Below, in pieces: positions 47,201-59,542 of a DNA stretch of 64,000 nucleotides. A program made the translations under genes and the position numbers. The stretch covers positions 344,990 to 408,989 of the forward strand of contig NZ_PZJV01000001.1 of assembly GCF_003206155.1 (NCBI RefSeq), written 5' to 3'. The notes below the pieces were generated by a model. It made no database searches. It saw only the letters and a program-made list of their open reading frames with translations, and had not been told where the DNA came from. This stretch comes from Salinicola halophilus. Its GTDB lineage: Bacteria > Pseudomonadota > Gammaproteobacteria > Pseudomonadales > Halomonadaceae. How positions within the stretch are numbered: position 1 is the stretch's first letter; each line of letters starts with the position of its first letter.

Positions 47201-48361
47201 GCGATCACCGACGCCGAGCTCGATCTGGCGCTCGATGGCCAGACCTCGACCCTCGACGGCTACGTGCAGAGTGAGGACGGGCGGCTCGAGCTCGATGGCG
47301 GCGCCGACTGGCAGGATCCGGCGGAGTGGCGCGCCAACGTCGATATCGACGGCACGCAATCGCCATTGATGGTCGCCATGCCGGCCTTCGGCCGGTTGCG
47401 AGTCGCGCCGGATATCCAGGTCAGGGCGATGCCGCAGCGTCTGCAGGTGCGCGGCGACGTGACGGTGCCGTGGGCCCGGCTTGAAGTGGGTCAGCTTCCC
47501 GCCTCGGCGCAGGTGCCCAGCAGCGACACCGTGATCATTACCGAGGAGGAGGATCGCGCGCGTGACGCGGCACAGGCCGCCGAAGCCAACGCCGACGGCG
47601 CCGACACCGCCAAGGCGCTCGCCGACGCGGGGATGCAGCTCGACGTTCGGGTCAATCTGCATCTGGGCCCGGACGTTCAGCTCGAGGCCTACGGTCTCGA
47701 AACCGGCCTGCGCGGGGAACTCGAGATTCGCCAGGGGACGGGGCCGGTACAGCTCTACGGCGACGTCAACCTCGTCGGCGGCACCTATACCTCCTTCGGC
47801 CAGGACCTGATCATTCGACAGGGCCAGGTGCTGTTCAGCGGTCCCGCCTCGCAGCCGAGCCTGCGTTTCGAGGCGATCCGCAATCCGGACTCCACCGAGG
47901 ATGATGTCGTCGCCGGCCTGCGCGTGACCGGTCAGGCTGCCGCGCCACGGCTGACGATCTTTTCGGAACCGGCGATGACCGAGAGTCGAGCGCTCTCGTA
48001 CATTCTCCGCGGGCGGGCGCCGGAAGACGACGGCGGCGGTGACGATGCGCTCGCCTCCGCCCTCATCGGCCTGTCGCTATCGCAGACCGGCAGCGCCGTG
48101 GGGCGCGTCGGTGAATCCTTCGGTGTCGAGGATTTGAGCCTGGATGCCTCTGGCTCCGGCGACGACAGCCAGGTCGTGGTCAGCGGTTACGTCTTCGACG
48201 ACTTGAAGGTGAGCTACGGCGTCGGCATATTCTCTCCCATCGCGGAGCTCACGCTGCGCTATCGGTTGATCCAGAATCTCTATCTTCAGGCCGTATCCGG
48301 CGCGGCCCAGGCCGTGGATCTGATCTATACCTTCAGTCTCGGTCGAACGGGCGGGCCATGA
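44201..48361 (+). CDS. tamB: Translocation and assembly module inner-membrane protein TamB
   Basis: 1386 residues from a TTG at 44201 that follows AGGAGG (44191-44196) inside the end of tamA; no ATG lies near the membrane anchor. TamB is longer here than in E. coli (1259). One N-terminal membrane helix (about 14-38, [20 protein letters not shown]) anchors a very long beta-taco AsmA-like periplasmic body that bridges to TamA and is thought to conduct phospholipids. The C-terminal DUF490 region (about 1080-1386) has [45 protein letters not shown] and the terminal [16 protein letters not shown]. The stop overlaps an upstream in-frame start candidate for msrA. Confidence 0.93.
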   Translation: MASAFLHRAGVLTRLVLLLLLCLIGMVLLLLGAGLSPWGANWLFEQAQSRGLVQAERFEGAPLDELTIEGLSLDVATLHLRVERFHLAWADDCLLKGRVCLDDLSVSGARIRLDESDSPPAESAPANEGGLPQIATPVPIEIRNVSLDDVEVALANGTRVRWDRFQTGATMSGDRLELSPTTLEGTRVRLPAVEPVDGQTALADVELGDGVVAPAAIQAAVNLNGEADADRSLVNGVATGATSTEASEAQPASPLSALTLAAAANVSGAPGRASSDPLVAEIESQLRTLQGQLPDFELPLEVDIPSLVVSDLELEGPTPQRLDRLEVSVAAVDRRVELRQLTLDAPDGHVELTARAELSGNVPLDLTLRGTIERVPLAGQRVAIDVSGSLADLDVALETSGVGEARITASLQAFEPGVPFALDAELGEWRWPLPQQSAAVLLGESALDATSIQSARAIQNVPSVADYRLDRLRLDAEGTLGAYQTTLEVAAQGDQLPPVELAVDGSGDLHHFQWQPLRLASEGGELQSQGIVRWTPTLSASLDLDVSQLPLEAFTDAVTGTLDGQARAAFAMREDGGWELALPRLAIDGRLQDRPLRLAARLDGNSDMQWNVHELDLRQGNNRVTANGRIDDRLNLDGRIDAPALETLLPALSGALRGTFQGRGTLERPQIALDLDGSDVGYGDNRVSRLALQANSTGAQDPEFDVDLDASGIAAANQRIERVGLDLAGRLSQHRLTLDVTGGEGLPVSQASLALAGGLDQTSQRYRGTLSSLAVGTNYGDIALRSPFDFNADLAGASASVSPFCLDRRQGGALCLTERMTASAAQGRAALALEDVPMALLDDFMPDGWRVDGETAGNVVASWSQGGSAWSATADLDSRAAITGIDARGAPWQVPEATLAMSLEANQQRASTRVDLNLEDAGDVRLEARIDDPAGAGTLGGRLQLTDLRFAPYQPLVAGIDELNGALNGDVALGGTLAMPSLDGNVRISDVSVRGGVSPVAITDAELDLALDGQTSTLDGYVQSEDGRLELDGGADWQDPAEWRANVDIDGTQSPLMVAMPAFGRLRVAPDIQVRAMPQRLQVRGDVTVPWARLEVGQLPASAQVPSSDTVIITEEEDRARDAAQAAEANADGADTAKALADAGMQLDVRVNLHLGPDVQLEAYGLETGLRGELEIRQGTGPVQLYGDVNLVGGTYTSFGQDLIIRQGQVLFSGPASQPSLRFEAIRNPDSTEDDVVAGLRVTGQAAAPRLTIFSEPAMTESRALSYILRGRAPEDDGGGDDALASALIGLSLSQTGSAVGRVGESFGVEDLSLDASGSGDDSQVVVSGYVFDDLKVSYGVGIFSPIAELTLRYRLIQNLYLQAVSGAAQAVDLIYTFSLGRTGGP

Positions 48362-48432
48362 TCCTGGGCGAATTCGTTGCCTTCATGGCCCGTCGACTAT
48401 CCGACCGATTACGTTCACCAGGAGGTGTTCCC

Positions 48433-49071
<639 letters not shown>

Positions 49072-49147
49072 CGCCGAGGCCATCATCGCGTGAGCCGAGG
49101 TGACTCGCGGGATCGTCGATGCCGGTGCAGCACCCTGCAACTCGATC

Positions 49148-49182
49148 GCCCGGACGACCGTCGTCGTCCGGGCGTTTCTTTG
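49148..49182 (+). terminator. Terminator after msrA
   Basis: GCCCGGACGAC (49148-49158) pairs perfectly with GTCGTCCGGGC (49163-49173), 4-base loop, followed by GTTTCTTT. Its T-rich tail forms part of a 19-bp tandem duplication. Confidence 0.8.
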
Positions 49183-49217
49183 TCGACCAGGCGTTTCTTT
49201 GTCGACCAGGCGTTCTT
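49172..49217 (+). repeat. 19-bp tandem duplication at terminator tail
   Basis: GCGTTTCTTTGTCGACCAG occurs at 49172-49190 and again, identical, at 49191-49209, followed by a partial third copy (GCGTTCTT). The unit begins at the last two bases of the terminator stem. Confidence 0.9.
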
Positions 49218-49247
49218 GAGTCGTCGCAGCGACTCGGATACTCGACG

Positions 49248-50327
49248 TCAGGTGTCGTGACGGGCGTGGGGGCTCTCGGGCAGCGGCCTCGCGTTCGTAA
49301 GTATCCAGCTTTCGAGCTGGGCGACGACGCGACGGGCGAGCCAGGAGCGAAGTCGGCCGCGGTCGCATTCGATGTAGCCGACGTGGCCACCGTGCGGGGC
49401 AATCTCGAGGCGCACCGCGGGGGCCGGTGCGGGTAGCCGCGCGAACAGGTTGGCGGGCATGAAAGGATCGTCGTCGGCGTGGAGTATGAGCGTCGGCGTC
49501 GTGATACTTCCCAGCAGCGGCCCGGCCGAGGCGCGGCGATAGTAGTCGCTCGCGGAGGCGAAACCGTGAAGTGGGGCGGTCACGGCATCGTCGTAGGCCC
49601 AGAACGTGTCGAGCGCGCGCAGATCGGCGGTGGCTAGGGAGAGCGGAAGCGTGTGGCGCTCGAGCTGGCAGGCCAGCTTTCGGCGCAGCTCGGCCAGCAG
49701 GTAGCGCTGGTAAACCCTACCCCTTTTACCGTTCAGGGCGTCGGCGCTCGCGGCCAGATCGAGCGGGGCGTTGATGGCGATCGCCCCGGTGAGATCCATT
49801 GGCGTTTCGGCGACGAGCTTCATCAGCATGTTGGCGCCCAGAGAGACGCCGGCGGCGACCATGGGTGCCCGCGGATAGCGTTGGCGAATCCGCTCGAGGA
49901 TCTCTCGGGCATCGCCGGTATCTCCGGAGTGATAGGCGCGAGGAAGACGGTTCGGCAGCGTGCCGCAGCCGCGGAAATGCATCAGTGCTCCCCGCCAGCC
50001 GCGTTGTGCGACCCCGTGCAGCAGTTGCCGCGCGTAAGGTGAGTCGATGGACCCCTCGAGGCCGTGAAACAGAACGAAGATCGGCGCGACCGGCGAATGC
50101 GGCGCGGGGTCACTCCAGGCAAGCTCGACGAAATCGCCGTCCGAGAGCTCGACGATCTCAGTAGTCCGCGCCAGTGCCTGCCGCGGTAGCCATCGCGGCA
50201 GTAGCGTCTGGACATGACGATTACCGAGGCCGCGTGGCGGACGAAAATCCGCCACAAAGGTACCGCCGCGCGTGAGGTCGCTGGCGCTGTTCACGGGCCC
50301 GCCACCCGTGAGCGAGGTGCCCGCCAT
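49248..50327 (-). CDS. yheT: YheT-family alpha/beta hydrolase
   Basis: 359 residues. The family start FRPPRGLGNRHVQTLLPRWL is distinctive. The catalytic triad is visible: nucleophile Ser in AAGVSLGANML, Asp in HADDDPFMP and His in PHGGHVGYIE. The oxyanion region is LFHGLEGS. YheT proteins are cytoplasmic and probable esterases whose substrate is not established. The start lies 4 bp downstream of the pepQ stop, so pepQ and yheT are cotranscribed with the upstream LysR gene. The first 24 residues before the conserved block are Gly/Ser/Thr-rich; a later start is possible. Confidence 0.9.
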   Translation of the reverse strand: MAGTSLTGGGPVNSASDLTRGGTFVADFRPPRGLGNRHVQTLLPRWLPRQALARTTEIVELSDGDFVELAWSDPAPHSPVAPIFVLFHGLEGSIDSPYARQLLHGVAQRGWRGALMHFRGCGTLPNRLPRAYHSGDTGDAREILERIRQRYPRAPMVAAGVSLGANMLMKLVAETPMDLTGAIAINAPLDLAASADALNGKRGRVYQRYLLAELRRKLACQLERHTLPLSLATADLRALDTFWAYDDAVTAPLHGFASASDYYRRASAGPLLGSITTPTLILHADDDPFMPANLFARLPAPAPAVRLEIAPHGGHVGYIECDRGRLRSWLARRVVAQLESWILTNARPLPESPHARHDT

Positions 50328-50331
50328 TCGG

Positions 50332-51657
50332 CTACGGCTCGGCTTGCGTGAGGTTGTCGTAGCCGTTCGCGGTGATCATGACGTTGTCCTCGATGCGGAT
50401 GCCGCCGTGATTGGCCAGCCGATCGACCGCCGCCCAGTCAACCACCGATGCGTGTCGGCCCTCTCGGAATGGCGCGAGCAGCATCGGGATGACGTAGAGA
50501 CCGGGCTCGAGGGTGACGACCATGCCGGCTTCGAGGGGGCGGGTGAGTCGCAGCGCCGGGTCGCGCGCCGGCGGTGGCAGCGGCGTGCCGCTGGCGTCCC
50601 GCTGGCGTCCCGCCACGTCGTGAACCTGAACGCCGAGACTGTGCCCGAGACCATGGGGGCAGAAGGCGCGGGTCAACCCGCTCTCGACTGCCGCCTCCAC
50701 GCTCGCGTCGACGAGATCAGTGGCGATCAGCAACTCGGCGAGATGCTGGTGCATCCGTTCGTGTAGGGCAACGAAGTCGACGCCTGGCGCCAATCCTTCG
50801 ATCAGGCGCTGCTGAAAGTGGGTCACGCCGTCGATCAGCGCGGAGAACAGCGGATCCGCCTCGCTGCCCGTCCAGGTGCGGGTGATGTCGGCGCAGTACC
50901 CGAGATGGCGATGACCGGCATCCACTAGCAAAGAGCGCGGCTTGTCCGGGGCGTATTTGTCGTAATGCTGGTAGTGCAGGGTGCCGGCGTGGGCGTTGAC
51001 GCCCACGATGTTCTGGTAGGGCAGTTCGCTCTCTCGCTGCCGGGATGCCGACAGATAGGCGAGCTGGGCATCCAGCTCGGCGCCACCGGCAGTGAACGCC
51101 GCCCGGGCGGCACGATGCCCTTCGAGCGCTATCTGGTTGGCGACGAAGAGGCAGTGCCGCTCGTGGGCATCCTTGTAGAGACGCAGTTCGTCGAGCGCAT
51201 GACACAGTGCCGGGGGATTGCCGGTTGCGCCCTCGGGTAGCGCCTGCGGATCGACATCGCCGATGACCGCTAGACGGCTGCCGCTGGCGACTGAAGCGGG
51301 CAGAGCCTGAGGCTGCTCATGAGGCGTCAGCGTCATGAAGTCGGCAAACACGCCTTTGGGAGCCGGGGTGGCGAGATGCCAGAAATCCGCCGGGGCGTAG
51401 TAGAACCACTGAGGCGAGTGGCCGGGGCGAATCAGCAGCCAGTCGTGCTGGTGCGATGCGGCACCGGTCCAGTGGATGAAGTGGCCGTAAGCCGCGAACG
51501 ATGCCTGCTGGTCGTCTGCATAGTGGCTGCGGGCATGACCGCTGTAGATGGCAACGGCATCGAAGCCGTGCTCGCTCAAAAGGTCGGTATAGGCCTTCTG
51601 GAGTCGCACCAGATGGTCACGGTGGCGTGAGGCACAGGCCTCAGTAGCGATCGTCAT
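50332..51657 (-). CDS. pepQ: Xaa-Pro dipeptidase PepQ
   Basis: 441 residues. PepQ hydrolyses dipeptides with C-terminal proline, which can feed proline, itself a compatible solute, into the cytoplasm; the related Alteromonas OPAA enzyme is a PepQ. Pita-bread metal ligands are present: Asp pair in LLVDAGHRHLGYCADITRTW, His in FCPHGLGHSLGVQVHD, Glu in VTLEPGLYVIP and Glu in GGIRIEDNV. The N-terminal domain has the PepQ type HWTGAASHQHDWLLIRPG. The start overlaps the 3' end of the upstream LysR gene by 17 bp, an unusual arrangement that suggests cotranscription. Confidence 0.95.
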   Translation of the reverse strand: MTIATEACASRHRDHLVRLQKAYTDLLSEHGFDAVAIYSGHARSHYADDQQASFAAYGHFIHWTGAASHQHDWLLIRPGHSPQWFYYAPADFWHLATPAPKGVFADFMTLTPHEQPQALPASVASGSRLAVIGDVDPQALPEGATGNPPALCHALDELRLYKDAHERHCLFVANQIALEGHRAARAAFTAGGAELDAQLAYLSASRQRESELPYQNIVGVNAHAGTLHYQHYDKYAPDKPRSLLVDAGHRHLGYCADITRTWTGSEADPLFSALIDGVTHFQQRLIEGLAPGVDFVALHERMHQHLAELLIATDLVDASVEAAVESGLTRAFCPHGLGHSLGVQVHDVAGRQRDASGTPLPPPARDPALRLTRPLEAGMVVTLEPGLYVIPMLLAPFREGRHASVVDWAAVDRLANHGGIRIEDNVMITANGYDNLTQAEP

Positions 51658-52564
51658 GGTCGGTTTCCTGAAGATGGGCCAGAACCGCTTTCAGCCCGGG
51701 ATGGGCATTGTCACGGTGATGATAAAGACGCAGCGTCAGCGCGACGTCCCAGCGGCTGTCGCCGGCTCGGATCAGTTTGCCGCGTTCCAGGAGTCGGTCG
51801 ATGGTGCGCTGCGGCAGCCAGCCGAGTCCATATCCCTGAGTGACGAGTTCACGAATGTTGGAGGTTTGCACGTTCTCGTTCAGGGCCGCCAGGTGAACCT
51901 TTTCGGAGAGGTGCTCGAAGTGCTCCCGAAGCGTGGCGGCAATGAGACCACTGGGGTGATAGGCGATGTAGGGTAGCGGTCGGTTCGGCGTACCCGGGAG
52001 AGAGAATTTCGCCTGCCCGTTCCTATCCACCGCGCTGACGGGAATCAGGCGCTCTTGCCCGAGGCAGAGCGAGTCCAGTCCCTCCATGTCGAGCTTGGGC
52101 GGTGTCCAGGCATGGGGCCAGTAGCAGAGCGCAAGCTCGATTTCGCCGCGTCTGAGCGCCCTGAAATAGTCTTCGATCAGCCAGCTGGTCGCGCGTAGGT
52201 AGGGCTGGACGCGATGCGTGAGACCCTGCGCGGTTAGCCATGCCGGCACGAAATGGGTGACGAGACTCTGCGGTGCGGCAAGTCGAATGGTTTCGGTCTG
52301 GGTCTGGGCGAGCGTCTGCAGCCGCTCTCGTGTCAGCCGCATGCCCTCGGTCATCTGCTGGCACAGCAGCAGAAATTCCTGACCGGCGGGCGTGAGACTC
52401 AGCGGCGTGGTGTGGCGGTCGACGAGCACTGCGCCCATCGACTCTTCGAGTAGCTTGATACGCCGGGAGAAGGTCGGCTGCGTGACGTTCTGGCGGTTGG
52501 CGGCGCGCGAGAAGTGGCGCGTTTCGGCAAGAACGATGAAGTCCTCTAGCCAGCGAAGTTCCAT
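51641..52564 (-). CDS. LysR-family regulator, HypT-like, overlapping pepQ
   Basis: 307 residues from ATG 52564. It begins MELRWLEDFIVLAETRHFSR and continues RQNVTQPTFSRRIKLLEESM, closely like the regulator at 19.8 kb and like E. coli HypT. The effector domain extends from about residue 90. Starting eight residues earlier (52588) is possible but the family begins at MELRWLEDF. Cotranscription with pepQ and yheT, implied by the 17-bp overlap with pepQ, suggests these are among its targets or functional partners. Whether it responds to oxidants like HypT is not shown by the sequence. Confidence 0.88.
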   Translation of the reverse strand: MELRWLEDFIVLAETRHFSRAANRQNVTQPTFSRRIKLLEESMGAVLVDRHTTPLSLTPAGQEFLLLCQQMTEGMRLTRERLQTLAQTQTETIRLAAPQSLVTHFVPAWLTAQGLTHRVQPYLRATSWLIEDYFRALRRGEIELALCYWPHAWTPPKLDMEGLDSLCLGQERLIPVSAVDRNGQAKFSLPGTPNRPLPYIAYHPSGLIAATLREHFEHLSEKVHLAALNENVQTSNIRELVTQGYGLGWLPQRTIDRLLERGKLIRAGDSRWDVALTLRLYHHRDNAHPGLKAVLAHLQETDHDDRY

Positions 52565-52681
52565 GTCGCTCTCTGTCGTCGATCGCACTCGGTATCGGCC
52601 ATGGCCGGTACCGAGCCTCGAACGCCTGGGGCGTTAGGCGTTGGCGGTATCCGGCCGTACGGGTAAAGGGTCTGCAAATGT

Positions 52682-53326
52682 CTACGGCGCGGGCGGACGC
52701 GACGGCATGATACGGATCGAGCCGGTCTGGTCCGGCTGGGAGACGGTGCAACCTAGATCGTTGACCCGACCATCGTCGAGCCCGTAGACCCAGCCGTGGA
52801 TGGAGAGCGGCTGCTCACGCTGCCAGGCTCGCTGGATGATCTTGGTGCGGCAGAGATTGGCGACCTGAAGGCGCACGTTGTGTTCGCACATGCGATCGAC
52901 CCGCTCATCGAGGGGCAGATGCTCGAGCTCTCCCCGGTGCAGTTCGTAGAGTTCGCTGACGCTATGCAGCCAGTAGTCGACGATACCGTGCTCCCCACCG
53001 GTGATGGTCGCTTTGACACCGCCACAGCCGTAGTGACCAACGATCATGATGTGCTTTACCTTGAGCACGTCCACGGCGAACTGAACGACCGATAGGGCGT
53101 TCATATCGTTGTGATAGATAAGATTTGCGACGTTGCGATGGACGAAGACTTCGCCCGGGGGAAGGTCCACGATCTGGTTTGCCGGCACGCGGCTATCGGA
53201 ACAGCCGATCCAGAGGTAATCCGGGTTCTGCTGCTGCGATAAACGCGAGAAGAATTCCGGGTCGCGCTGCTGCACACGCGCCGCCCAGTCGCGGTTCTGG
53301 TCGAGAAGTGTCTGAATGTCGGTCAT
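52682..53326 (-). CDS. can: Beta-class carbonic anhydrase
   Basis: 214 residues. Interconverts CO2 and bicarbonate in the cytoplasm. The zinc ligands and catalytic dyad are in IGCSDSRVPA (Cys, Asp-Arg) and VGHYGCGGVKA (His, Cys), as in E. coli Can, which has a similar length and the same NRDWAARV... start. The C-terminal HGWVYGLDDGRVNDLG is also typical. It is on the minus strand downstream of nothing evident and 117 bp from the LysR gene. Bicarbonate supply may matter for carboxylation feeding aspartate and hence ectoine, but this is inference. Confidence 0.96.
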   Translation of the reverse strand: MTDIQTLLDQNRDWAARVQQRDPEFFSRLSQQQNPDYLWIGCSDSRVPANQIVDLPPGEVFVHRNVANLIYHNDMNALSVVQFAVDVLKVKHIMIVGHYGCGGVKATITGGEHGIVDYWLHSVSELYELHRGELEHLPLDERVDRMCEHNVRLQVANLCRTKIIQRAWQREQPLSIHGWVYGLDDGRVNDLGCTVSQPDQTGSIRIMPSRPPAP

Positions 53327-53538
53327 GTCGATCGGTACCCAATGTCATTCTATCGCCGGAGAGAATACCGGCGCTTCGAGGCGAACCCGGACCGAGAAAT
53401 TCGACGGATTCGCCGAAAAAAGCATAACGCTGGCATCGTCTTTTGGACAGCAGTAGGCGCGTTGGGACGGGAGGGGGCTCTCCCTAGGCCAACTTCGGAC
53501 TGCTATCATCCCGCCATCATGTCTCAAGGAGTTATCGC

Positions 53539-54900
53539 GTGACGAGTTACGACTACGATTTGTTCGTTATAGGGGCGGGGTCCGGTGGCGTTCGCGCGGC
53601 GCGTACCGCCGCTGCGACCGGCGCCAAGGTGGCCGTGGCCGAGGACCGCTATCTGGGTGGCACCTGCGTCAACGTTGGCTGCGTGCCCAAGAAGCTCTAC
53701 TCCTACGCTGCCCATTTCCATGAAGCGTTCGAGGATAGCGCGGGTTTCGGCTGGACGTTGAGCGAGCCGCCCAGGTTCGATTGGCCGACGCTTCGCGACA
53801 ACAAGATCGAGGAGATCAAGCGTCTCAACGGTATCTATAACCGGTTGCTGGACGGCGCCGGCGTCGAATTGATCAACGCTCGTGCCAAGGTCGTCGACGC
53901 CCACGCAGTCGAGGTCAATGGCAAGCGTGTCACCGCCGAGAAGATTCTGGTCGCGGTGGGTGGGTGGCCCTGGGTGCCCGAGTTCGAGGGCAACGAGCAC
54001 ACCGTCAATTCCAACCAAGTCTTCGATCTGGAGACTTTTCCCAAGCGCTTTCTCGTGCTGGGCGGCGGCTACATCGCCGTCGAGTTTGCGAGCATTTTCA
54101 ACGGCCTCGGGGCCGAGACGCATCTCGTCTATCGTGGCTCGCTCTTCCTGCGAGGGTTCGACGAGGAGGTTCGCAACTTCACCCGGGACGAGATGGCCAA
54201 GAAGGGCGTCAATCTTCAGTTCCAGACCAACATCGAGCGTATCCGCAAGGTCGAGACGGGTCTAGAAGTCACGCTGACCAGTGGCGAAACGCTGGAAGTC
54301 GATGCGGTACTCGCAGCCACGGGCCGCCGCCCCCATCTCGAGGGACTGGGGCTCGAGGCGCTGGATGTCGAAACCGACACCAGCGGTGCGCTCAAGGTCA
54401 ACGAGCGCTTCGAAACCTCCGTACCGTCGATTCTCGCGCTGGGTGACGTCATCGGCGGGCCCGAGCTCACGCCGGTCGCGTTGGCCGAAGCCATGCATCT
54501 CGTGGCGCACCATTACGGCGACGAAGCGCCCAAACCCCTCGAGTACGAAAACATCGCGACGGCAGTTTTCTGCCATCCCAACATCGGGACGGTCGGTCTT
54601 TCGGAAGAGGAGGCGCGTGAACGCTTCGCCTCGGTCCGGATCTACAGTGCCGATTTTCGGCCGATGAAGCACACGCTGTCGGGAAGCGACGAGCGGTGCC
54701 TGATGAAGCTCGTCGTCGACGATGCCAGTGACCGCGTCGTCGGCGTGCACATGGTAGGCGAGGAGGCTGGGGAGATCGTTCAGGGCTTGGCGATCGCCGT
54801 CAAAGCGGGGCTCAGCAAGGCCGACTTCGATGCCACTGTAGGGATCCATCCCACCGCGGCGGAAGAGTTCGTCACCATGCGAAACGTCACTCGTCGCTGA
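53539..54900 (+). CDS. gor: Glutathione-disulfide reductase
   Basis: 453 residues. FAD enzyme reducing oxidised glutathione with NADPH. FAD site [14 protein letters not shown], redox disulfide [18 protein letters not shown] site [18 protein letters not shown] site 2 ILALGDVIG and the C-terminal catalytic HPTAAEE are intact. The start is GTG at 53539, with CAAGGAG upstream at good spacing. The gene is divergent from can and ends at a strong hairpin. It belongs with msrA and the HypT-like regulators to the oxidative-stress genes of this window. Confidence 0.96.
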   Translation: MTSYDYDLFVIGAGSGGVRAARTAAATGAKVAVAEDRYLGGTCVNVGCVPKKLYSYAAHFHEAFEDSAGFGWTLSEPPRFDWPTLRDNKIEEIKRLNGIYNRLLDGAGVELINARAKVVDAHAVEVNGKRVTAEKILVAVGGWPWVPEFEGNEHTVNSNQVFDLETFPKRFLVLGGGYIAVEFASIFNGLGAETHLVYRGSLFLRGFDEEVRNFTRDEMAKKGVNLQFQTNIERIRKVETGLEVTLTSGETLEVDAVLAATGRRPHLEGLGLEALDVETDTSGALKVNERFETSVPSILALGDVIGGPELTPVALAEAMHLVAHHYGDEAPKPLEYENIATAVFCHPNIGTVGLSEEEARERFASVRIYSADFRPMKHTLSGSDERCLMKLVVDDASDRVVGVHMVGEEAGEIVQGLAIAVKAGLSKADFDATVGIHPTAAEEFVTMRNVTRR

Positions 54901-54926
54901 CCCTTTTCATTTTCCGCGATGCGATC

Positions 54927-54958
54927 GACGGCCGCCCCTCGGGGCGGCCGTCTGCGTT
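54927..54958 (+). terminator. Terminator after gor
   Basis: GACGGCCGCCCC pairs perfectly with GGGGCGGCCGTC (54927-54952) across a 2-base apex (effectively a 4-base loop), followed by TGCGTTT. It separates gor from the ectoine operon. Confidence 0.75.
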
Positions 54959-54959
54959 T

Positions 54960-55164
54960 GAGCGCCAGGTCGTCGTTTCGACACCTTGCTCGCGAGTCGT
55001 ATGAACTAGACTGCCTTGAAGCGGCGTGAAAGACCCCTAACGAGAGCGAACATCTTCGACGAAGCGCTGGCTTTTCATAATATTTCGTTATCTTAAACGA
55101 TCTTTGCAATAACCCTGAATTTGTTGATGTGCTAAACCCTTGTTATCCTGAAACCAAATTCGCC
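54960..55164 (+). promoter_or_regulatory. AT-rich leader region of the ectABC operon
   Basis: This stretch turns AT-rich from about 55070 to 55155. CATAAT at 55076-55081 could serve as a -10 element but has no good -35 partner; TTGCAA (55104-55109) has no matching -10. Osmoregulated ect promoters in Halomonas include sigma38-type and sigma70-type starts, so weak consensus is expected. No operator was identified. Confidence 0.35.
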
Positions 55165-57071
<1,907 letters not shown>

Positions 57072-57164
57072 GCCGCTATCGACGCTCACTCACCGGAGCG
57101 ACACGATCGCTCCGGTCAGGGGCCTTCATCATGACTCGTTTCATTTTTATGAGGATGCCATCGA

Positions 57165-57560
57165 ATGATCGTACGTAATCTCGAAGAATGCCGTAAGACC
57201 GAACGCTTCGTTGAAGCCGAGAACGGTAACTGGGACAGCACACGCTTGATGCTTGCCGACGACAACTGCGGTTTCTCGTTCAACATCACGCGCATTCACC
57301 CGGGTACCGAAACCCACATCCACTACAAGAACCATATCGAAGCCGTCTTCTGTTACGAAGGTGAAGGCGAGGTCGAAACGATCGCGGATGGTAAGGTTCA
57401 TACCATCAAGGCCGGTGACATGTATCTGCTCGATCAGCATGACGAGCATTGGCTGCGCGGCAAGGAGAAGGGCATGACCGTCGCCTGCGTATTCAACCCG
57501 GCGCTGACCGGACGCGAGATCCATCGCGAGGATGGCTCATACGCACCGCCCGAAGCGTGA
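57165..57560 (+). CDS. ectC: L-ectoine synthase EctC
   Basis: 131 residues. EctC cyclises N-gamma-acetyl-diaminobutyrate to ectoine. It is an iron-dependent cupin: [20 protein letters not shown] holds the cupin motif 1 metal region, GEGEVET and [12 protein letters not shown] the second motif. The N-terminus [20 protein letters not shown] is the family start. It closes the operon at a strong terminator; no ectD hydroxylase or ask_ect aspartokinase gene is adjacent, so 5-hydroxyectoine synthesis, if any, is encoded elsewhere. Confidence 0.97.
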   Translation: MIVRNLEECRKTERFVEAENGNWDSTRLMLADDNCGFSFNITRIHPGTETHIHYKNHIEAVFCYEGEGEVETIADGKVHTIKAGDMYLLDQHDEHWLRGKEKGMTVACVFNPALTGREIHREDGSYAPPEA

Positions 57561-57616
57561 TTGCGACGCCGCATCAAGGCTCGCAGTAGTCGTCGTCAAA
57601 TGGCTACTGGCCAACG

Positions 57617-57648
57617 AAAAAAACCGCCCGGGAGGGCGGTTTTTTTTG
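57617..57648. terminator. Bidirectional terminator between ectC and cyoE
   Basis: ACCGCCC (57623-57629) pairs with GGGCGGT (57634-57640), 4-base loop, flanked by seven A on the left and eight T on the right. Both strands therefore read a GC stem followed by a long U tract, serving the convergent ect and cyo operons. Confidence 0.93.
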
Positions 57649-57685
57649 TCTCGACGACGACAATCCATCGCCAATATGGGCTCCG

Positions 57686-58579
57686 TCACAGCCTGACAAG
57701 CGAGAAAAGCGGATCGGCGATCGGCATGCGGCTATTGATCGACATCATGACACTCAGTGCCGTTACGACCATGATCGAGATGCCGAATACCTTCTTTGCC
57801 CACGCGTCACTATCCTCGGCCTTGAACCCCTTGAGGGCGATCGATAGCCAATACAGGCTCATACCGGCCGCGACGACGCCATAGAGCCAGCCGGCATAGC
57901 CGGCAACGCTCAACATGACCGACGCCAGTCCGAACAGTGCGGTGTAGACGACGATTTGTCGCTTGGCACTGGCGATACCGCGCTTGACGGGCAGCACGGG
58001 GATCGATGCCGATGCATAGTCATCGAAACGAAAGATGGCGATCGCAAACGAGTGCGGCATTTGCCACAGACCGAAAATGAGTAGCAGCAGTAGGGCGCCC
58101 AGATCGAACGTTCCTGTCACTGCACAGTATCCGATGACCGGGGGCGACGCCCCGGAAAGACTGCCAATCAGCGTGCTGTGGACCGAATTGCGTTTCAGGT
58201 AAAGGCTATAGGCACCGACATAGATGGCGAATCCGAAAGCCGCGAACCCAGTCGCCAAGGCAGTCGTTTGCCACGCCAGCAGACCGAATCCGGCAAGTCC
58301 CAGTACGACTGCAAAGATCAACGCTACCGCTATCGAGATTCTGCCGGTCACCATGGCGCGAGAGCGTGTCCGCGCCATATGGCCATCGATATCACGATCG
58401 ATCACATTGTTGAAAACGCAACCCGAGGCAACGACGAGTGAGGTGCCGATAACGGCGGCCAGGAACACTAGCGGCTCGAAATGACCACCGGCGGCTAAAC
58501 AATAGCCGCCGATGACTGTCACGAGATTACCGAAAATGATTCCGGGCTTGGTAAGCAGCAAATACGGCTTGAACGCCAT
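57686..58579 (-). CDS. cyoE: Protoheme IX farnesyltransferase (heme O synthase)
   Basis: 297 residues (E. coli CyoE 296). An inner-membrane UbiA-type prenyltransferase that farnesylates heme B to heme O, the cofactor of the oxidase encoded upstream. The Asp-rich motif [18 protein letters not shown] and the second conserved stretch [14 protein letters not shown]-like [16 protein letters not shown] are present, with about nine membrane segments. The start at 58579 begins the family motif [11 protein letters not shown]; a longer frame to 58693 lies in cyoD. Last gene of the cyo operon. Confidence 0.96.
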   Translation of the reverse strand: MAFKPYLLLTKPGIIFGNLVTVIGGYCLAAGGHFEPLVFLAAVIGTSLVVASGCVFNNVIDRDIDGHMARTRSRAMVTGRISIAVALIFAVVLGLAGFGLLAWQTTALATGFAAFGFAIYVGAYSLYLKRNSVHSTLIGSLSGASPPVIGYCAVTGTFDLGALLLLLIFGLWQMPHSFAIAIFRFDDYASASIPVLPVKRGIASAKRQIVVYTALFGLASVMLSVAGYAGWLYGVVAAGMSLYWLSIALKGFKAEDSDAWAKKVFGISIMVVTALSVMMSINSRMPIADPLFSLVRL

Positions 58580-58587
58580 CCGCCGGC

Positions 58588-58923
58588 TTAGCCCATCATC
58601 ATATTGGCGTGAAGGTGATGCATGATCCATAGGGAACCACCCACGAGGAGTACGAGTACCGCGACGGTGAAGACGAAGGACATGAAGTTCCAACCGTCTT
58701 CATCCTTGGTGTTCAAGTGCATGAACAGGATCAGCTGTACCAGTACCTGAATGATGGCCGTCACTGTCACGACGATGACCCGGGCGAAGTGAGAGAAATC
58801 TCCCAGCATCACGACGCCGAATGCGACGAGCGTCAGGGCGATCGAAATGACGAGGCCAACGACATAGGACTTGAGGCTGCCATGGCTGGCGCCGGTGTCG
58901 ACTGAGTTATGTACGTCGCTCAT
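58588..58923 (-). CDS. cyoD: Cytochrome o ubiquinol oxidase subunit IV
   Basis: 111 residues with three membrane segments (about residues 18-37, 46-70 and 80-105), usual for CyoD, which helps assembly of the CuB site. The start [19 protein letters not shown] is typical. Its ATG overlaps the cyoC stop (58920-58923), and cyoE follows after 8 bp. Confidence 0.95.
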   Translation of the reverse strand: MSDVHNSVDTGASHGSLKSYVVGLVISIALTLVAFGVVMLGDFSHFARVIVVTVTAIIQVLVQLILFMHLNTKDEDGWNFMSFVFTVAVLVLLVGGSLWIMHHLHANMMMG

Positions 58924-59540
58924 GACATGGCTCCGAACAGATAGACGAAGGAGAAGACGCAGATCCAGACGATGTCCAGGAAGTGCCAGAACAAGCTCAG
59001 GCAGAGCATGCGCGGCTTGGTGACATCGCTGAGGCCTTGCTTGGAGATCTGGAAGAACATGATCAGGATCCAGACCAGACCCAGGCTCACGTGAAGACCG
59101 TGCGTACCGACTAGGGTGAAGAAGCCCGACAGGAACGCACTGCGGTCAGGTCCAAAGCCTTCGGCAATCAGGTGATGAAACTCGTAGATCTCGAGACAGA
59201 TGAAGCCCAGGCCGAGAAGAAACGTGACGGCCAACCACTTCAGTACACCACCCTTGTCACCGGCAGTCTGCGCCAGAATGGCCAGACCGAAGGTGAAGCT
59301 GCTGACGAGCAGAAAGATCGTCGAAACGAAGATCAGCGGCAGTTCGACGATGTCACTTGCGCCGGGACCGCCAGCGGTCCCGGAAAGCAATACCGCGAAA
59401 GTGGCGAACAGCGTGCCGAAGATCACCAGGTCGCTCATCAGATAGACCCAGAAACCGAACACCTTGATCGCGCCGGTGTCGTGATGCTCATGCCCGTCGT
59501 GGGCATGAGCGTCGTGCTGCTTGAGCGTATCGGTTGCCAT
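58920..59540 (-). CDS. cyoC: Cytochrome o ubiquinol oxidase subunit III
   Basis: 206 residues, five membrane spans. The N-terminal His-rich stretch ([17 protein letters not shown]) precedes the typical [20 protein letters not shown]; the later [16 protein letters not shown] and [12 protein letters not shown] match CyoC. The His-rich start is longer than in E. coli and could bind metals loosely. It begins 2 bp after the cyoB stop. Confidence 0.96.
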   Translation of the reverse strand: MATDTLKQHDAHAHDGHEHHDTGAIKVFGFWVYLMSDLVIFGTLFATFAVLLSGTAGGPGASDIVELPLIFVSTIFLLVSSFTFGLAILAQTAGDKGGVLKWLAVTFLLGLGFICLEIYEFHHLIAEGFGPDRSAFLSGFFTLVGTHGLHVSLGLVWILIMFFQISKQGLSDVTKPRMLCLSLFWHFLDIVWICVFSFVYLFGAMS

Positions 59541-59542
59541 GA

